The translations under genes and the position numbers were made by a program. A model generated the notes under the pieces. It saw nothing but the letters and a program-made list of their open reading frames with translations, made no database searches and was not told the DNA's origin. From Variovorax flavidus (GTDB taxonomy: Bacteria; Pseudomonadota; Gammaproteobacteria; Burkholderiales; Burkholderiaceae_C), in contig NZ_JASZYE010000001.1 in NCBI RefSeq assembly GCF_030317145.1, forward strand, positions 62,001 through 126,000: a DNA stretch of 64,000 bases. The letters run 5' to 3'. Shown here piece after piece: positions 16,747 to 24,795 of this stretch. Within the stretch, counting starts at the first letter, position 1, and every line of letters begins with the position of its first letter.

Positions 16747-17592
16747 CTACTTCATCAGATCCCGCAGCCAGTCCTTGCATTGATCGGCGCCTTCGAGGGG
16801 CCAGTCGATGCTGACGGTCTTGTCGAGCTGGCGCACTTCGATGCGGATGAATTGCCCCGAGGCCAACACATTCGCGGAACGGGCGGGCCTGGCGCCCAGC
16901 AGGCGTGACCACCACCCCGGTTCGGTTGCCGGTTCGCTGACCTGAACCGATGGTGCAGGCGCGCCGGATGTGCTTGCCTCGGGCATGCGCTTTCCACTGT
17001 CCGACAAAACCGGTGCGTAGGCGGTCGCAGCCTCCACCGGCCTTGCAGGAGCAGCCTGGGCGACGGCCTTGCCGGACGCAGCCGCCGGCTTGGCTGCCGT
17101 GGGAGCCGGCGCAGCGGCCGGTGCCTTGACAGGCTTGGGCTCCGCCCCGCCATCGATGCGCCCGGCGAGGTTGGTGCCGAACTCCTCCCACATCCGATCG
17201 GCCTTGGTCTTCATGACGCTCAGGCCGAAGGTGCCCAGGCGACCGAGCACGTCGACCTTGACCTTGATGCGCAACTCCGTGCCGCCTTCGGAGGTGGGCG
17301 TCAGGAAAATCTCGCTCTGCTGCTTCAGCGAGCTCGCCACGGAGGCGTCCTCGCCCGTGCCTTCGGCGCGCAGATAGCTCGGTTCGCGCTGCTCCACGAT
17401 CGTGGTGCGCAGCTTGAACTTGGCGCTCACGAAGGCGATCTTGACGTGCATCAGCGCCACGTACTCGACGTCGCTCACGACCTCGATGGACTGCATGCCG
17501 GGCACGCAGCCGCCCATCACTTGCGGGTCGAGCAGCATGGCCCACACGCGCTGCGGCGGGGCCGCGACTGTCAATGTCTTTTCAATTTCCAC
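16747..17592 (-). CDS. CoxG-type SRPBCC protein
   Basis: A 281-residue protein. The N-terminal 150 residues form a CO dehydrogenase subunit G-like SRPBCC fold (MEIEKTLTVAAPPQRVWAML, then MGGCVPGMQSIE). An Ala/Pro-rich linker (about 150-240) follows, then a short C-terminal tail. CoxG proteins help insert or anchor molybdenum hydroxylases at the membrane; they are not catalytic. It is last in the molybdenum hydroxylase operon and overlaps the small-subunit gene by 11 nt. No C-terminal membrane helix is obvious, unlike some CoxG proteins. Confidence 0.87.
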   Translation of the reverse strand: MEIEKTLTVAAPPQRVWAMLLDPQVMGGCVPGMQSIEVVSDVEYVALMHVKIAFVSAKFKLRTTIVEQREPSYLRAEGTGEDASVASSLKQQSEIFLTPTSEGGTELRIKVKVDVLGRLGTFGLSVMKTKADRMWEEFGTNLAGRIDGGAEPKPVKAPAAAPAPTAAKPAAASGKAVAQAAPARPVEAATAYAPVLSDSGKRMPEASTSGAPAPSVQVSEPATEPGWWSRLLGARPARSANVLASGQFIRIEVRQLDKTVSIDWPLEGADQCKDWLRDLMK

Positions 17593-18058
17593 GCATCTTC
17601 TCCGCGGCGGTCAGGATGGATTCGACGATCTGGGTGTAGCCGGTGCAGCGGCAGAGATTGCCGTTGAGACCGTGGCGCACTTCATCGACCGTCGGGTCGG
17701 GGTTGTTCTTGAGCATGGCGCAAGAAGTCATGAGAAAGCCCGGCGTGCAGTAGCCGCACTGGAGGCCGCCGCACTGCATGAAGCTCTCCTGGAGCGGGTG
17801 CAGTTCGTCGCCTTGGCCGAGGCCTTCCACGGTGGTGATCTCGCGGCCTTGCACCTGGACGGCGAGCATCAGGCAGGATTTGACGACCTCGCCATCGACC
17901 AGCACCGAGCAGGCGCCGCAGATGCCGGTTTCGCAGCCGCGCTTGGTGCCCGTGAGGTGCAGGTCGTCACGCAGGAAATCCGAGAGCAGCCGGCGCGCCG
18001 GCACGTCCACGCTTTGCGCCTCGCCATTGACTGAACATTCGATACGGTGCTGGGTCAT
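17582..18058 (-). CDS. Molybdenum hydroxylase small subunit, 2x[2Fe-2S]
   Basis: A 158-residue subunit with a plant-type ferredoxin domain (CETGICGACSVLVDG, about residues 41-55, with a further Cys in SCLML) and a helical second cluster domain (CGYCTPGF, about 101-108, and LCRCTGY, about 135-141). It relays electrons from the molybdopterin site to FAD. The ATG overlaps the medium-subunit stop by 4 nt. Length and motifs are complete for a XdhA/CoxS-type subunit. Confidence 0.95.
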   Translation of the reverse strand: MTQHRIECSVNGEAQSVDVPARRLLSDFLRDDLHLTGTKRGCETGICGACSVLVDGEVVKSCLMLAVQVQGREITTVEGLGQGDELHPLQESFMQCGGLQCGYCTPGFLMTSCAMLKNNPDPTVDEVRHGLNGNLCRCTGYTQIVESILTAAEKMRGN

Positions 18059-18936
18059 TGCGTTGCCCCTTCATTCAATTCGAGGCCGAAGAGTTCGGCC
18101 ACGGTGCGGCGCGCAACGATGCGCACCATGTCGCGGCGGAAATCCGCCGAGCCGCGCGTGTCTGACACCGGTTCGATGTCGGCGGCGACGATGTCGGCCA
18201 CTTCAGCCGCGATGCCTGCCGTGACGGTGCGGCCTTCAAGGAAAGCCTCCGCGCGCCGCAGCCGGGTGGGGATCGGTGTCGATGCACCGACGGCGATCCG
18301 GGCCTCGCGGCACAGTGCGCCGTCGCGCCGTGCGATCAACGCCACGCTGGCCAGCGGCCGGTGCTCGGCGGCGGTGCGCAGGAAGCGCGTGTACACGCCG
18401 GAAGTGCCGGCCACAGGCGGTGGCACACGGATCTCGACCACCATCTCATCCGGCTCCAGTGCCGTGACGTAGTAGTCGACGAGGAACTCCTCGATGCTCA
18501 GCACGCGCTCGCCGCGGCTGCTGCCCAGCACGACCTGGGCATCGAGCGCCATGAGGCAGCCCGGCGGGTCGGTGGACGGGTCGGCATAGCAGAGGTTGCC
18601 GCCGATGGTGCCCTGGTTGCGCACCTGCGGGTTCGCCACCCGGGAGGCCATGCTGGCGAGCACGGGGTAGTGCGCGCGCACGACGGGCGAGTTCGCCACG
18701 TCGGCATGACGCGAGAGCGCGCCGATGCGCAGCCCGCGGCGCTCGTCGAAGTCGATGCCGCGCAGCGGCGACAGCCGCGCGAGGGAGACGAGGTGCGTCG
18801 GCGTCAGCATGCGCTGGCGCATGCCGAGCATCAGCGCGGTTCCTCCGGCAATGGCGCGGCATTCATCGCCCAGGTCGGCCAGCATGCGGCTGGCCTCGTC
18901 GACGGTGGTCGGTTCGAGATAGTCGAAATCACGCAT
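18055..18936 (-). CDS. Molybdenum hydroxylase medium subunit, FAD-binding
   Basis: A 293-residue FAD subunit. It has the AIAGGTALMLGMRQRM flavin motif (about residues 32-47) and TIGGNLCYADPSTDPPG (about 109-125), both typical of the CoxM/XdhB type. The start MRDFDYLEPTT at 18936 is chosen because it lies at the 8-nt overlap with the large-subunit stop and matches the usual N-terminus; the frame itself is open further upstream. It would carry electrons from the small subunit to an external acceptor. Confidence 0.94.
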   Translation of the reverse strand: MRDFDYLEPTTVDEASRMLADLGDECRAIAGGTALMLGMRQRMLTPTHLVSLARLSPLRGIDFDERRGLRIGALSRHADVANSPVVRAHYPVLASMASRVANPQVRNQGTIGGNLCYADPSTDPPGCLMALDAQVVLGSSRGERVLSIEEFLVDYYVTALEPDEMVVEIRVPPPVAGTSGVYTRFLRTAAEHRPLASVALIARRDGALCREARIAVGASTPIPTRLRRAEAFLEGRTVTAGIAAEVADIVAADIEPVSDTRGSADFRRDMVRIVARRTVAELFGLELNEGATQ

Positions 18937-21247
18937 GGCGTGTCTCCTCTTCCTTGCGCTCGCGCAGTGCGGCGAGGATCTTTTCGGGCGTGATCGGCAA
19001 CTCCGTGATGCGCACGCCGATGGCGTCATACACCGCGTTGGCGATGGCCGGCGCGCCGGGGAGGATGGCCGTCTCGCTCGCGCCCTTGGCGCCATAGGGG
19101 CCGTTGGGGTCGTTCGATTCGACGAAGCCACCGCGCAGCAGCGGCACGGCGTCGGCGGTCGCCATCGTGTAGTCGGCGAAGTTGCCGTTCATCAGCCGGC
19201 CACCCTCGACCTGCATCTGCTCGTACAGCGTCCAGCCAAAGGCCTGCACCGTGGCGCCATTGGTCTGGCCGTGGATCGCGATCGGGTTCAGCGCCTTGCC
19301 GCAGTCGTCGGCCACGTAGCTGTCGAGCACGGTGACCTGGCCGGTCTCCGTGTCGACCTCGACTTCGACCGCCTGGGCAGCGAAGGAATAGGCCGGCGCG
19401 ATGTTGCCGTACACCTTGTCGTCATGCATGACGGTCTGGGCGTCCCAGGTGCCGGTGACCTGGATGCCTTCGCCGCCATGCGTCCAGATGTGCAGCCTGG
19501 CGAGTTCGGCGATGGTGGCGCGGCGCTCGGGCGCGTCGCCCACGAACACGGCACCGCCGCCGATCTTCAGTTGCTCGGCCGGCACGCTCCATTGCTTCGA
19601 TGCGAGCGCGAAGAGCTTGTCGCGCGCCATGCGTGCCGCGACGATGGCCGCATTGCCCGCGGCAATCGTCACGCGCGATGCGAGCGAGCCGATGGCGATG
19701 GGCGAGGTGTCGGTGTCGGGCGGCACGACGTGCATGTGGGCCAGCGGCAGATCCAGCTCGTGCGCCACCACTTGGCTGAGCATGGTCATCGCGCCCTGGC
19801 CCATGTCGCATTCGCCACTCATGATGAACACGCGGCCGTCCTCGTTGATCTTCACGATCACCGTGGAGCCGTCCCAGTTGCCGATGGTGCGGTTGCCGCT
19901 GACGTGCATGGCGGCTGCCATGCCGACGCCGCGCCGCTTCACGCCATGCGTCTTCGGCGATGCGCGCTTGCTCTCCCAGCCGATGGCGTCGATGGCCTGG
20001 TCGATGCACTCCACGAGGCCTGTGCTGCCGATCTTCCATCCGTGGATGGAGACTTCCCCGACGCGGATCGCATTGCGCTTGTGGATGAGCGCCGGGTCCA
20101 GCTCGAGCATCTCGCCCATCGTGTGGATGTGGCTGTTGAGCGCGAACTGCATCTGCGTGCCGCCGAAGCCGCGGAAGGCGCCGTGCGGCGGATTGTTGGT
20201 GTAGACCAGCGTGGCGTGCGAGCGCACGTTGGGGTTGCGGTGCATGTTGTCGCTGCGCATGGCGGTGACGTGCATCACTTCGCCCGAGAGCCCGCTGTAG
20301 GCGCCGCATTCGGCGACGATGCGAACGTCCTTGGCCACGATCAATCCGTCGCGGTCCATGCCCAGCCTGAGCGTGATGCGCTCGGGCACGCTGGAGCAGG
20401 CCGCCAGAAAGTCTTCGAGCCGGTTGTTGACCAGCCGCACCGGCTTGCCGGTCTTCACCGCCAGCAGGCCGGCGATGAGGTTGTTGGCGTCTTCCACCAT
20501 CTTCCCGCCGAAGCCACCGCCGGTCGTCGCCTGGATGACGCGAATGCTGGAGATCGGACGCTCCAGCGCCGCCGCCAGTCGCAGCCGCGCCTGCGTGACG
20601 GACTGGGTCGAGGTCCAGACCACGAGGCGCCCATCCGGATCGATGCTCGCCACCGTGCCCATCGGCTCCAGATAGCCCGGGTACTGCGCGTGTGCGTAGT
20701 AGGTGGCCTCGTGCACCACGTGGGCCGAGGCGAAGCCGCTGTCGACATCGCCGCGCTCGAAGCGGATTTCGTGCGCGACGTTGTTGCGCTCCGGATGCAC
20801 GCCCGGCGCCTCCTCGTCCATCGCCTCCTCGGGCGTGAGGATCGCCGGCAGTTCCTCGTACTCGACGCGGATCAGGTCCAGTGCGTCCCGCGCAATCTCT
20901 TCGGTCGTGGCCGCGACCGCCGCCACTTCCTCGCCAGCAAAGCGCACCACGCCCTCGGCCAGAATGCGCCGCTCCTTGTGATGCACCCCCCACATCGTGC
21001 GCGGCGCCTCGGCACCGGTCAGCACCGCCTTCACCCCCGGCAGCGCCAGCGCTTCGGAGGTGTCGATCGACACGATGCGCGCATGCGGATAGGGACTCCG
21101 CAGCACCTTGCCGTGCAACATGCCCGCGACCTTGATGTCGCCCGCATACATCGCACGCCCCAGCACCTTGGCCCGCGCCGTGACCTGGGGAATATCAGTC
21201 CCCAGCGTCGATGCGCCGGAAGTCTGGGTATTCGAAGAATGACTCAT
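18929..21247 (-). CDS. Molybdenum hydroxylase large subunit (xanthine dehydrogenase family)
   Basis: A 772-residue molybdopterin-binding subunit. Visible are GGGFGGKM (about 250), PHGAFRGFGGTQ (about 365), MGQGAMTMLSQ (about 500) and the C-terminal GPYGAKGASETAILP (about 722-736) with the active-site Glu in the usual place. It lacks the AYxCSFR loop of form I CO dehydrogenase, so a CO oxidiser is unlikely; hydroxylation of a heterocycle, aldehyde or aromatic acyl substrate is more likely. It is followed by the other subunits and CoxG. The start 21247 is preferred to a longer frame reaching 21316 in repeat C. Confidence 0.93.
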   Translation of the reverse strand: MSHSSNTQTSGASTLGTDIPQVTARAKVLGRAMYAGDIKVAGMLHGKVLRSPYPHARIVSIDTSEALALPGVKAVLTGAEAPRTMWGVHHKERRILAEGVVRFAGEEVAAVAATTEEIARDALDLIRVEYEELPAILTPEEAMDEEAPGVHPERNNVAHEIRFERGDVDSGFASAHVVHEATYYAHAQYPGYLEPMGTVASIDPDGRLVVWTSTQSVTQARLRLAAALERPISSIRVIQATTGGGFGGKMVEDANNLIAGLLAVKTGKPVRLVNNRLEDFLAACSSVPERITLRLGMDRDGLIVAKDVRIVAECGAYSGLSGEVMHVTAMRSDNMHRNPNVRSHATLVYTNNPPHGAFRGFGGTQMQFALNSHIHTMGEMLELDPALIHKRNAIRVGEVSIHGWKIGSTGLVECIDQAIDAIGWESKRASPKTHGVKRRGVGMAAAMHVSGNRTIGNWDGSTVIVKINEDGRVFIMSGECDMGQGAMTMLSQVVAHELDLPLAHMHVVPPDTDTSPIAIGSLASRVTIAAGNAAIVAARMARDKLFALASKQWSVPAEQLKIGGGAVFVGDAPERRATIAELARLHIWTHGGEGIQVTGTWDAQTVMHDDKVYGNIAPAYSFAAQAVEVEVDTETGQVTVLDSYVADDCGKALNPIAIHGQTNGATVQAFGWTLYEQMQVEGGRLMNGNFADYTMATADAVPLLRGGFVESNDPNGPYGAKGASETAILPGAPAIANAVYDAIGVRITELPITPEKILAALRERKEEETRHA

Positions 21248-21309
21248 AGTCAATGCCAAGAAATTGGCCTCCTGTCCGCACCAGGGCAAGCGCAGCGAGG
21301 CCCGTTGGT

Positions 21310-21400
21310 GAAACACCGCGGATCCGGCTCGGCCGGTCCGCCGGTGTTGCCCCCGGTAGGGGGTAGGCGAAGCGACACGAAGTGCGCCGCAGCCTGGGGG
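21310..21400 (-). repeat. Interspersed hairpin element, copy C
   Basis: Reads on the - strand, beginning with CCCCCAGGCT 6 nt after the stop of the Bug gene at 21407. It keeps CACTTCGTGT, a CCCCCTACCGGGGG mini-hairpin and a hairpin at 21312-21348 with outer stem AACACC/GGTGTT (pairs exchanged relative to copies A and B) and inner stem CCGGC/GCCGG. It lies inside the Bug to large-subunit intergenic space, so the operon must be transcribed through it or terminated by it. Confidence 0.82.
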
Positions 21401-21406
21401 CGAGCC

Positions 21407-22393
21407 TTATTCAGCGCTGATGCCCAGGTCCTTGATGACCTTGCCCATGACGGTGTAGTCGCTGGAATTGATCTTCCCGAGCACATCCGGCGCGCCGCCG
21501 GCCGGCAGGGCGCCGAACACGGCCAGCTTCTCGGCCACTTCGGGCGACTTCAGGATCTCGTTGAGGTTCTCGTTCAGGAGCTTGACGATGGGTGCCGGCG
21601 TTCCCTTGGGCGCGAAGAAGCCGTTCCAGGACCCCACGACCACGTCCTTGTAGCCCAGCTCGACCAGGGTCGGGACGTTCGGCGCCAGCTTGGAGCGCTG
21701 TGCGTCGCCGATCGCCAGCGGGATGAGGCGGCCGTTCTGCAGGTACTGGCGGACCGCGCCGAAGGTGACCCAGGCCGTGTCGACGTGCCCGGCGACCACG
21801 TCAGTCACCGACGGGCCTACGCCGCGATAGGGCACATGCGTGATCTTCACGCCGGCCGCGCGGTTGAGCCATTCGCCGACGATGTGCATCGGCGAGCCGG
21901 CGCCAGGGCTGGCGTAGGTCACCGGCTTGCCCGACTTGGCCGCCGCGATCAGTTCCGGCAGCGTCTTGACGCCGAGACCCGGATTGGCAACCAGCACCAG
22001 CGGCTGGGTGGCCGTGTTGACGATCGGCTCGAAGCCGTGCAGCACGTCGTAGCTCGCGCTGGGCGACAGCTTCATCACCAGCGGCGCGGTTGTGAACGGG
22101 TTGGGGGTGAACAGGAGCGTGTAGCCGTCCGCAGGCGCGCGGCTCACGAAGTTGTTGCCGAGCGCGCCACCAGCGCCGGGCCTGTTGTCGACGATCACCG
22201 TCTGCTTCAGCCGCTGCGAGAGCTTGTCGGCGAAAAGGCGCGCAATGGCGTCCGTGTCGCCGCCCGGCGGATACGAAACGATCACGCTGACGGTCTTGGA
22301 CGGGTAGTCCGGCTGGGCGATGGCATGTCCGGCGGTCATGGCGCATGCCGCCATCGTGACCGCGAGAAGGACTTGGCGACGGGTCGAAAACAT
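21407..22393 (-). CDS. Bug/TctC-type binding protein
   Basis: A 328-residue periplasmic solute-binding protein. The signal peptide covers about residues 1-24 (MFSTRRQVLLAVTMAACAMT, cleavage after AIA). The Bug motif SYPPGGDTDAIAR lies at about 39 and YASPGAGSPMHIVGEW at about 158. The start at 22393 has CAGGAG upstream; the open frame extends to 22492 but that would run into the operator palindrome. It is first in the molybdenum hydroxylase operon, so it probably scavenges or senses that enzyme's substrate. TctA/TctB partners are absent from the window. Confidence 0.92.
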   Translation of the reverse strand: MFSTRRQVLLAVTMAACAMTAGHAIAQPDYPSKTVSVIVSYPPGGDTDAIARLFADKLSQRLKQTVIVDNRPGAGGALGNNFVSRAPADGYTLLFTPNPFTTAPLVMKLSPSASYDVLHGFEPIVNTATQPLVLVANPGLGVKTLPELIAAAKSGKPVTYASPGAGSPMHIVGEWLNRAAGVKITHVPYRGVGPSVTDVVAGHVDTAWVTFGAVRQYLQNGRLIPLAIGDAQRSKLAPNVPTLVELGYKDVVVGSWNGFFAPKGTPAPIVKLLNENLNEILKSPEVAEKLAVFGALPAGGAPDVLGKINSSDYTVMGKVIKDLGISAE

Positions 22394-22473
22394 CACTGGC
22401 TCCTGGAAGGGACCATGCGAGTCGCAAAGCGACGCATGGTGGCTGGCAACGGGAAATGACTTGGGCGATTCAT

Positions 22474-22494
22474 TAGTGAAACATTGATTCACTA
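22474..22494. promoter_or_regulatory. Palindrome TAGTGAA-N7-TTCACTA, likely MarR operator
   Basis: A perfect 7+7 bp inverted repeat lies about 80 nt upstream of the Bug start and 129 nt upstream of the divergent MarR gene. MarR dimers bind palindromes of this size, often in such divergent spacers. Placement fits autoregulation and control of the hydroxylase operon; binding is inferred. Confidence 0.6.
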
Positions 22495-22519
22495 GCGAAC
22501 GCTCATTGTGAAGCTATTA

Positions 22520-22531
22520 TTGATGCATCAA
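22520..22531. promoter_or_regulatory. Palindrome TTGATGCATCAA
   Basis: A perfect 12-bp palindrome in the same divergent spacer, 18 nt before a consensus TTGACA (-35) on the + strand. It could be a second operator for the MarR protein or a site for another factor. It differs in sequence from the 22474 palindrome. Confidence 0.4.
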
Positions 22532-22548
22532 CTTGCCGCAAACACCTA

Positions 22549-22578
22549 TTGACAGTATTTGAATTATTTGTCTTTTAT
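22549..22578 (+). promoter_or_regulatory. Candidate sigma-70 promoter of the MarR gene
   Basis: A perfect TTGACA at 22549-22554 is followed after 18 nt by TTTTAT (22573-22578), a 4/6 match to the -10 box, in an AT-rich patch 45-75 nt ahead of the MarR ATG. The position suits transcription of the regulator; the weak -10 limits confidence. Confidence 0.45.
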
Positions 22579-22622
22579 GTTGAATTGGGGCCCATGCACC
22601 AGCATGGAACAATGCGATCCCC

Positions 22623-23189
22623 ATGACAGACAAAAGCATTCCCTCATCTCCGCCGGACGCCCGGCAGTCCGCCTCGCCCTGGACGGCGCTGGACGAGGCA
22701 GGCACGACCCTGACGGTCGATGCCTTCATCACAACGATGATGAGTCAGGTGGGCAACGCGCTACGGCGCACCATCACGCTGCCGTATGCGGAGCAGTTCG
22801 GCCTGTCGGTATCGGAGTGGCGCGTGCTGTCTCTGGTGGCGCACGCGGAGCGCGTGGCATTCAGCGACCTGGTGCGCCAGTCGACCTCCGACAAGGCGCT
22901 GGTCAGCCGCACGCTGAAGTTGCTGGAAGGGCGCGGCCTGGTCGAGTTGCAGGCCGAAGGCAACACGCCGCGCAAGAAGATCTACTGCATCGTGACGCCC
23001 GCCGGCAAGGCGCTGCATGCCGAGGCCATCCCGATCGCGCGCCGACGCCAGGCCGCCGCGATCCGGGTGCTGACCCCCGACGAGAGGGATGCGATGTACC
23101 ACGCGCTGCTCAAGCTGCGCGAGTACTGCAGGGCCGCTGAAGAGGCCCGGGACGACGACTCTCCCGACGCCGCCGGCCTCGACATTTGA
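22623..23189 (+). CDS. MarR family transcriptional regulator
   Basis: A 188-residue winged-helix regulator. The N-terminal 40 residues are poorly structured. The DNA-binding core runs about residues 60-130 (LSVSEWRVLSLVAHAERVAFSDLVRQ, then SDKALVSRTLKLLEGRGLV) with a basic wing (NTPRKKIYCIVTPAG). It is divergent from the Bug and molybdenum hydroxylase operon and shares a spacer with two palindromes, so it probably represses that operon until an aromatic ligand binds. Convergent with the class II aldolase gene, with repeat D between. Confidence 0.93.
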   Translation: MTDKSIPSSPPDARQSASPWTALDEAGTTLTVDAFITTMMSQVGNALRRTITLPYAEQFGLSVSEWRVLSLVAHAERVAFSDLVRQSTSDKALVSRTLKLLEGRGLVELQAEGNTPRKKIYCIVTPAGKALHAEAIPIARRRQAAAIRVLTPDERDAMYHALLKLREYCRAAEEARDDDSPDAAGLDI

Positions 23190-23221
23190 CGAGCACCCGC
23201 CTGTCCTGAGCGGCCCCTCGT

Positions 23222-23310
23222 GAGCCGGCGCGGAACCGGCTCCGCCGGGCCGCACAGCCGGCGCCCCCGGCAGGGGGTAGGCGGCTACACGAAGTGAGCA
23301 AGCCTGGGGG
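23222..23310 (-). repeat. Interspersed hairpin element, copy D
   Basis: Reads on the - strand and starts directly after the TAG of the class II aldolase gene with CCCCCAGGCTTGC. It retains CACTTCGTGT and a CCCCCTGCCGGGGG mini-hairpin. The terminal hairpin (23224-23262) has outer stem GCCGGC/GCCGGC, again different from copies A-C yet still paired, and inner stem CCGGC/GCCGG. It separates the convergent aldolase and MarR genes, where a terminator would be expected. Confidence 0.82.
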
Positions 23311-24078
23311 CTAGTTCTTATAGTTGGGGTCGACCCGGTCGAGCTTGCGGATCAGCGAAGGCCAGACGAAGGCACCGCCCATTCCGCCGGTCTGCACCTT
23401 CATCGCATGGCCCACGCCTTCGACGATGCGCGGATCGACCTGCGTCAACTCGCCGCCGCCGGCTTGCGCGGCGATCTGGATCTGGCAGGTGTTCTCGAAG
23501 GTGTACATGCTCAGGAAGGCATCTGCGATGGTCTTGCCGACGGTGAGCAGGCCATGGTTGCGCAGCATGAGGAAGTTGGCGTTGCCCATGTCGGCCTGCA
23601 GCCGCGGCTTCTCGTCGTCGCGGAAAGCCACGCCTTCATAGTCGTGATAGGCCAGCGACGCCAGCACGAAAGTCGATTGCTGGCTGATCGGCAGCACGCC
23701 GTTCTTCTGCGCGCTCACCGCAATGCCGGCGCGCGTGTGGGTGTGCAGCACGCACTGCGCGTCTTCGCGCACCGCGTGGACGGCGCTGTGGATCACGAAG
23801 CCCGCCGGATTGACCGGGTAGGGCGAGTCGATCACCTTGTTGCAGTCCTTGTCGACCTTGATCAGGCTCGACGCGGTGATCTCATCGAACATCAGGCCGT
23901 AGGGATTGATCAGGAAGTGATGCTCCGGTCCCGGCACGCGCGCGCTGATGTGCGTGAAGACGAGATCGCTCCAGCCGTACAGCGCGACCAGCCGGTAGCA
24001 GGCCGCGAGGTCCACGCGCAACTGCCATTCTTCGGCGCTGACGAGTTTCTGGATTTCGCTTTGGGAGGTGGCGTTCAT
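23311..24078 (-). CDS. Class II aldolase/adducin family protein
   Basis: A 255-residue class II aldolase-like protein. Zinc ligands are recognisable as HTHT (about residues 109-112) and the His of LRNHGLLTVG (about 171-180). The N-terminal region has SDLVFTHISAR (about 37-47). Enzymes of the family cleave or epimerise sugar phosphates or decarboxylate/dehydrate organic acids; many uncharacterised members lie in catabolic clusters. It starts 28 nt after the HD-domain gene and is presumably co-transcribed with it. Function beyond the fold is not determinable. Confidence 0.9.
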   Translation of the reverse strand: MNATSQSEIQKLVSAEEWQLRVDLAACYRLVALYGWSDLVFTHISARVPGPEHHFLINPYGLMFDEITASSLIKVDKDCNKVIDSPYPVNPAGFVIHSAVHAVREDAQCVLHTHTRAGIAVSAQKNGVLPISQQSTFVLASLAYHDYEGVAFRDDEKPRLQADMGNANFLMLRNHGLLTVGKTIADAFLSMYTFENTCQIQIAAQAGGGELTQVDPRIVEGVGHAMKVQTGGMGGAFVWPSLIRKLDRVDPNYKN

Positions 24079-24106
24079 CGAGGTCTCCTGGGTGGGATGA
24101 GTGGAA

Positions 24107-24700
24107 TCAGGCCGCGGCCGTTTCGGATTTCAGCGCGGACTTGTAGATGCTCTGGCGGGGCTGCGCCATCACACGCCGCAGCATCGGCTCGAATTCGCTG
24201 ATCGGCAAGGTCTCGGCCTTTGCATCGAAGGCCGGGTTGTCGTAGAGCTCGCAGAACTCGGCGGTCCGCTCGAAGTTCGGGTGGCTGCGGAAGTTCTCGC
24301 GCAGGTCGCGGTCGAGGCCGATGTGATGGAAGAAGTAGTGGCCCTGGAATATGCCGTGGTGCTGCACCATCCAGTGGTTTTCCTCGCTGACGAAGGGCTT
24401 GAGGATCGCGGCGGCGATGTCGGGATGGTTGAAGGTGCCGAGCGTGTCGCCGATGTCGTGCAGCAGCGCGCAGACCACGTACTCCTCGTCGCGGCCATCG
24501 CGCAGCGCGCGCGTGGCGGTCTGCAGCGAGTGGGTGTAGCGGTCGATGGGAAAGCCGCCGTAGTCGCCTTCGAGGATTTGCAGGTGCTTGATCACGCGCT
24601 CGGGCAGGCCGGTTGCGAACTGCATGAATTCGCCGCCGATCAATTGCCAGTCTTCGCGGGTGCTGTCCTGCATGCGGACGAATTTCGCTCTTGCGTTCAT
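24107..24700 (-). CDS. HD-domain protein, possible diiron oxygenase
   Basis: A 197-residue HD-superfamily protein. Probable metal ligands are the His in RYTHSLQ (about residue 56), the HD pair of LLHDIGD (about 77-78), the His in FNHPDI (about 86), the His residues in VQHHGIFQGH (about 107) and an Asp in ELYDNPAFD (about 152). A His/HD/His/His/Asp set is the ligand pattern of two-metal HD proteins, including inositol oxygenase and PhnZ-type oxygenases, as well as phosphohydrolases. It is paired with the class II aldolase and divergent from a CRP/FNR-type regulator. Confidence 0.85.
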   Translation of the reverse strand: MNARAKFVRMQDSTREDWQLIGGEFMQFATGLPERVIKHLQILEGDYGGFPIDRYTHSLQTATRALRDGRDEEYVVCALLHDIGDTLGTFNHPDIAAAILKPFVSEENHWMVQHHGIFQGHYFFHHIGLDRDLRENFRSHPNFERTAEFCELYDNPAFDAKAETLPISEFEPMLRRVMAQPRQSIYKSALKSETAAA

Positions 24701-24752
24701 CGTGGTGTCTCCTTTGTGTGCGGCCACTGTAGACCTGCGCTTGACGCTCAAC

Positions 24753-24768
24753 TGTCAAGAATTTGACA
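24753..24768. promoter_or_regulatory. CRP/FNR-type palindrome TGTCA-N6-TGACA
   Basis: A perfect 6+6 bp inverted repeat TGTCAA-GAAT-TTGACA lies midway between the HD-domain gene (ends at 24700) and the CRP/FNR-type gene (starts 24796). Its geometry, five-base half sites six bases apart, is that of the CRP/CooA operator class. The adjacent regulator is the natural candidate to bind it. Confidence 0.6.
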
Positions 24769-24795
24769 ATGCAGCGCCCTCGTTAACCCCCGGAA

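Noticed and set aside
18929..21247. Form I CO dehydrogenase (CoxL)
   Set aside because: The AYxCSFR active-site loop is absent; GAFRGFGG in its place points to other xanthine dehydrogenase family enzymes.
18935..22459. Very long + strand frame (1174 codons) opposite the molybdenum hydroxylase and Bug genes
   Set aside because: It crosses repeat C and several gene junctions; the - strand genes have complete family motifs.
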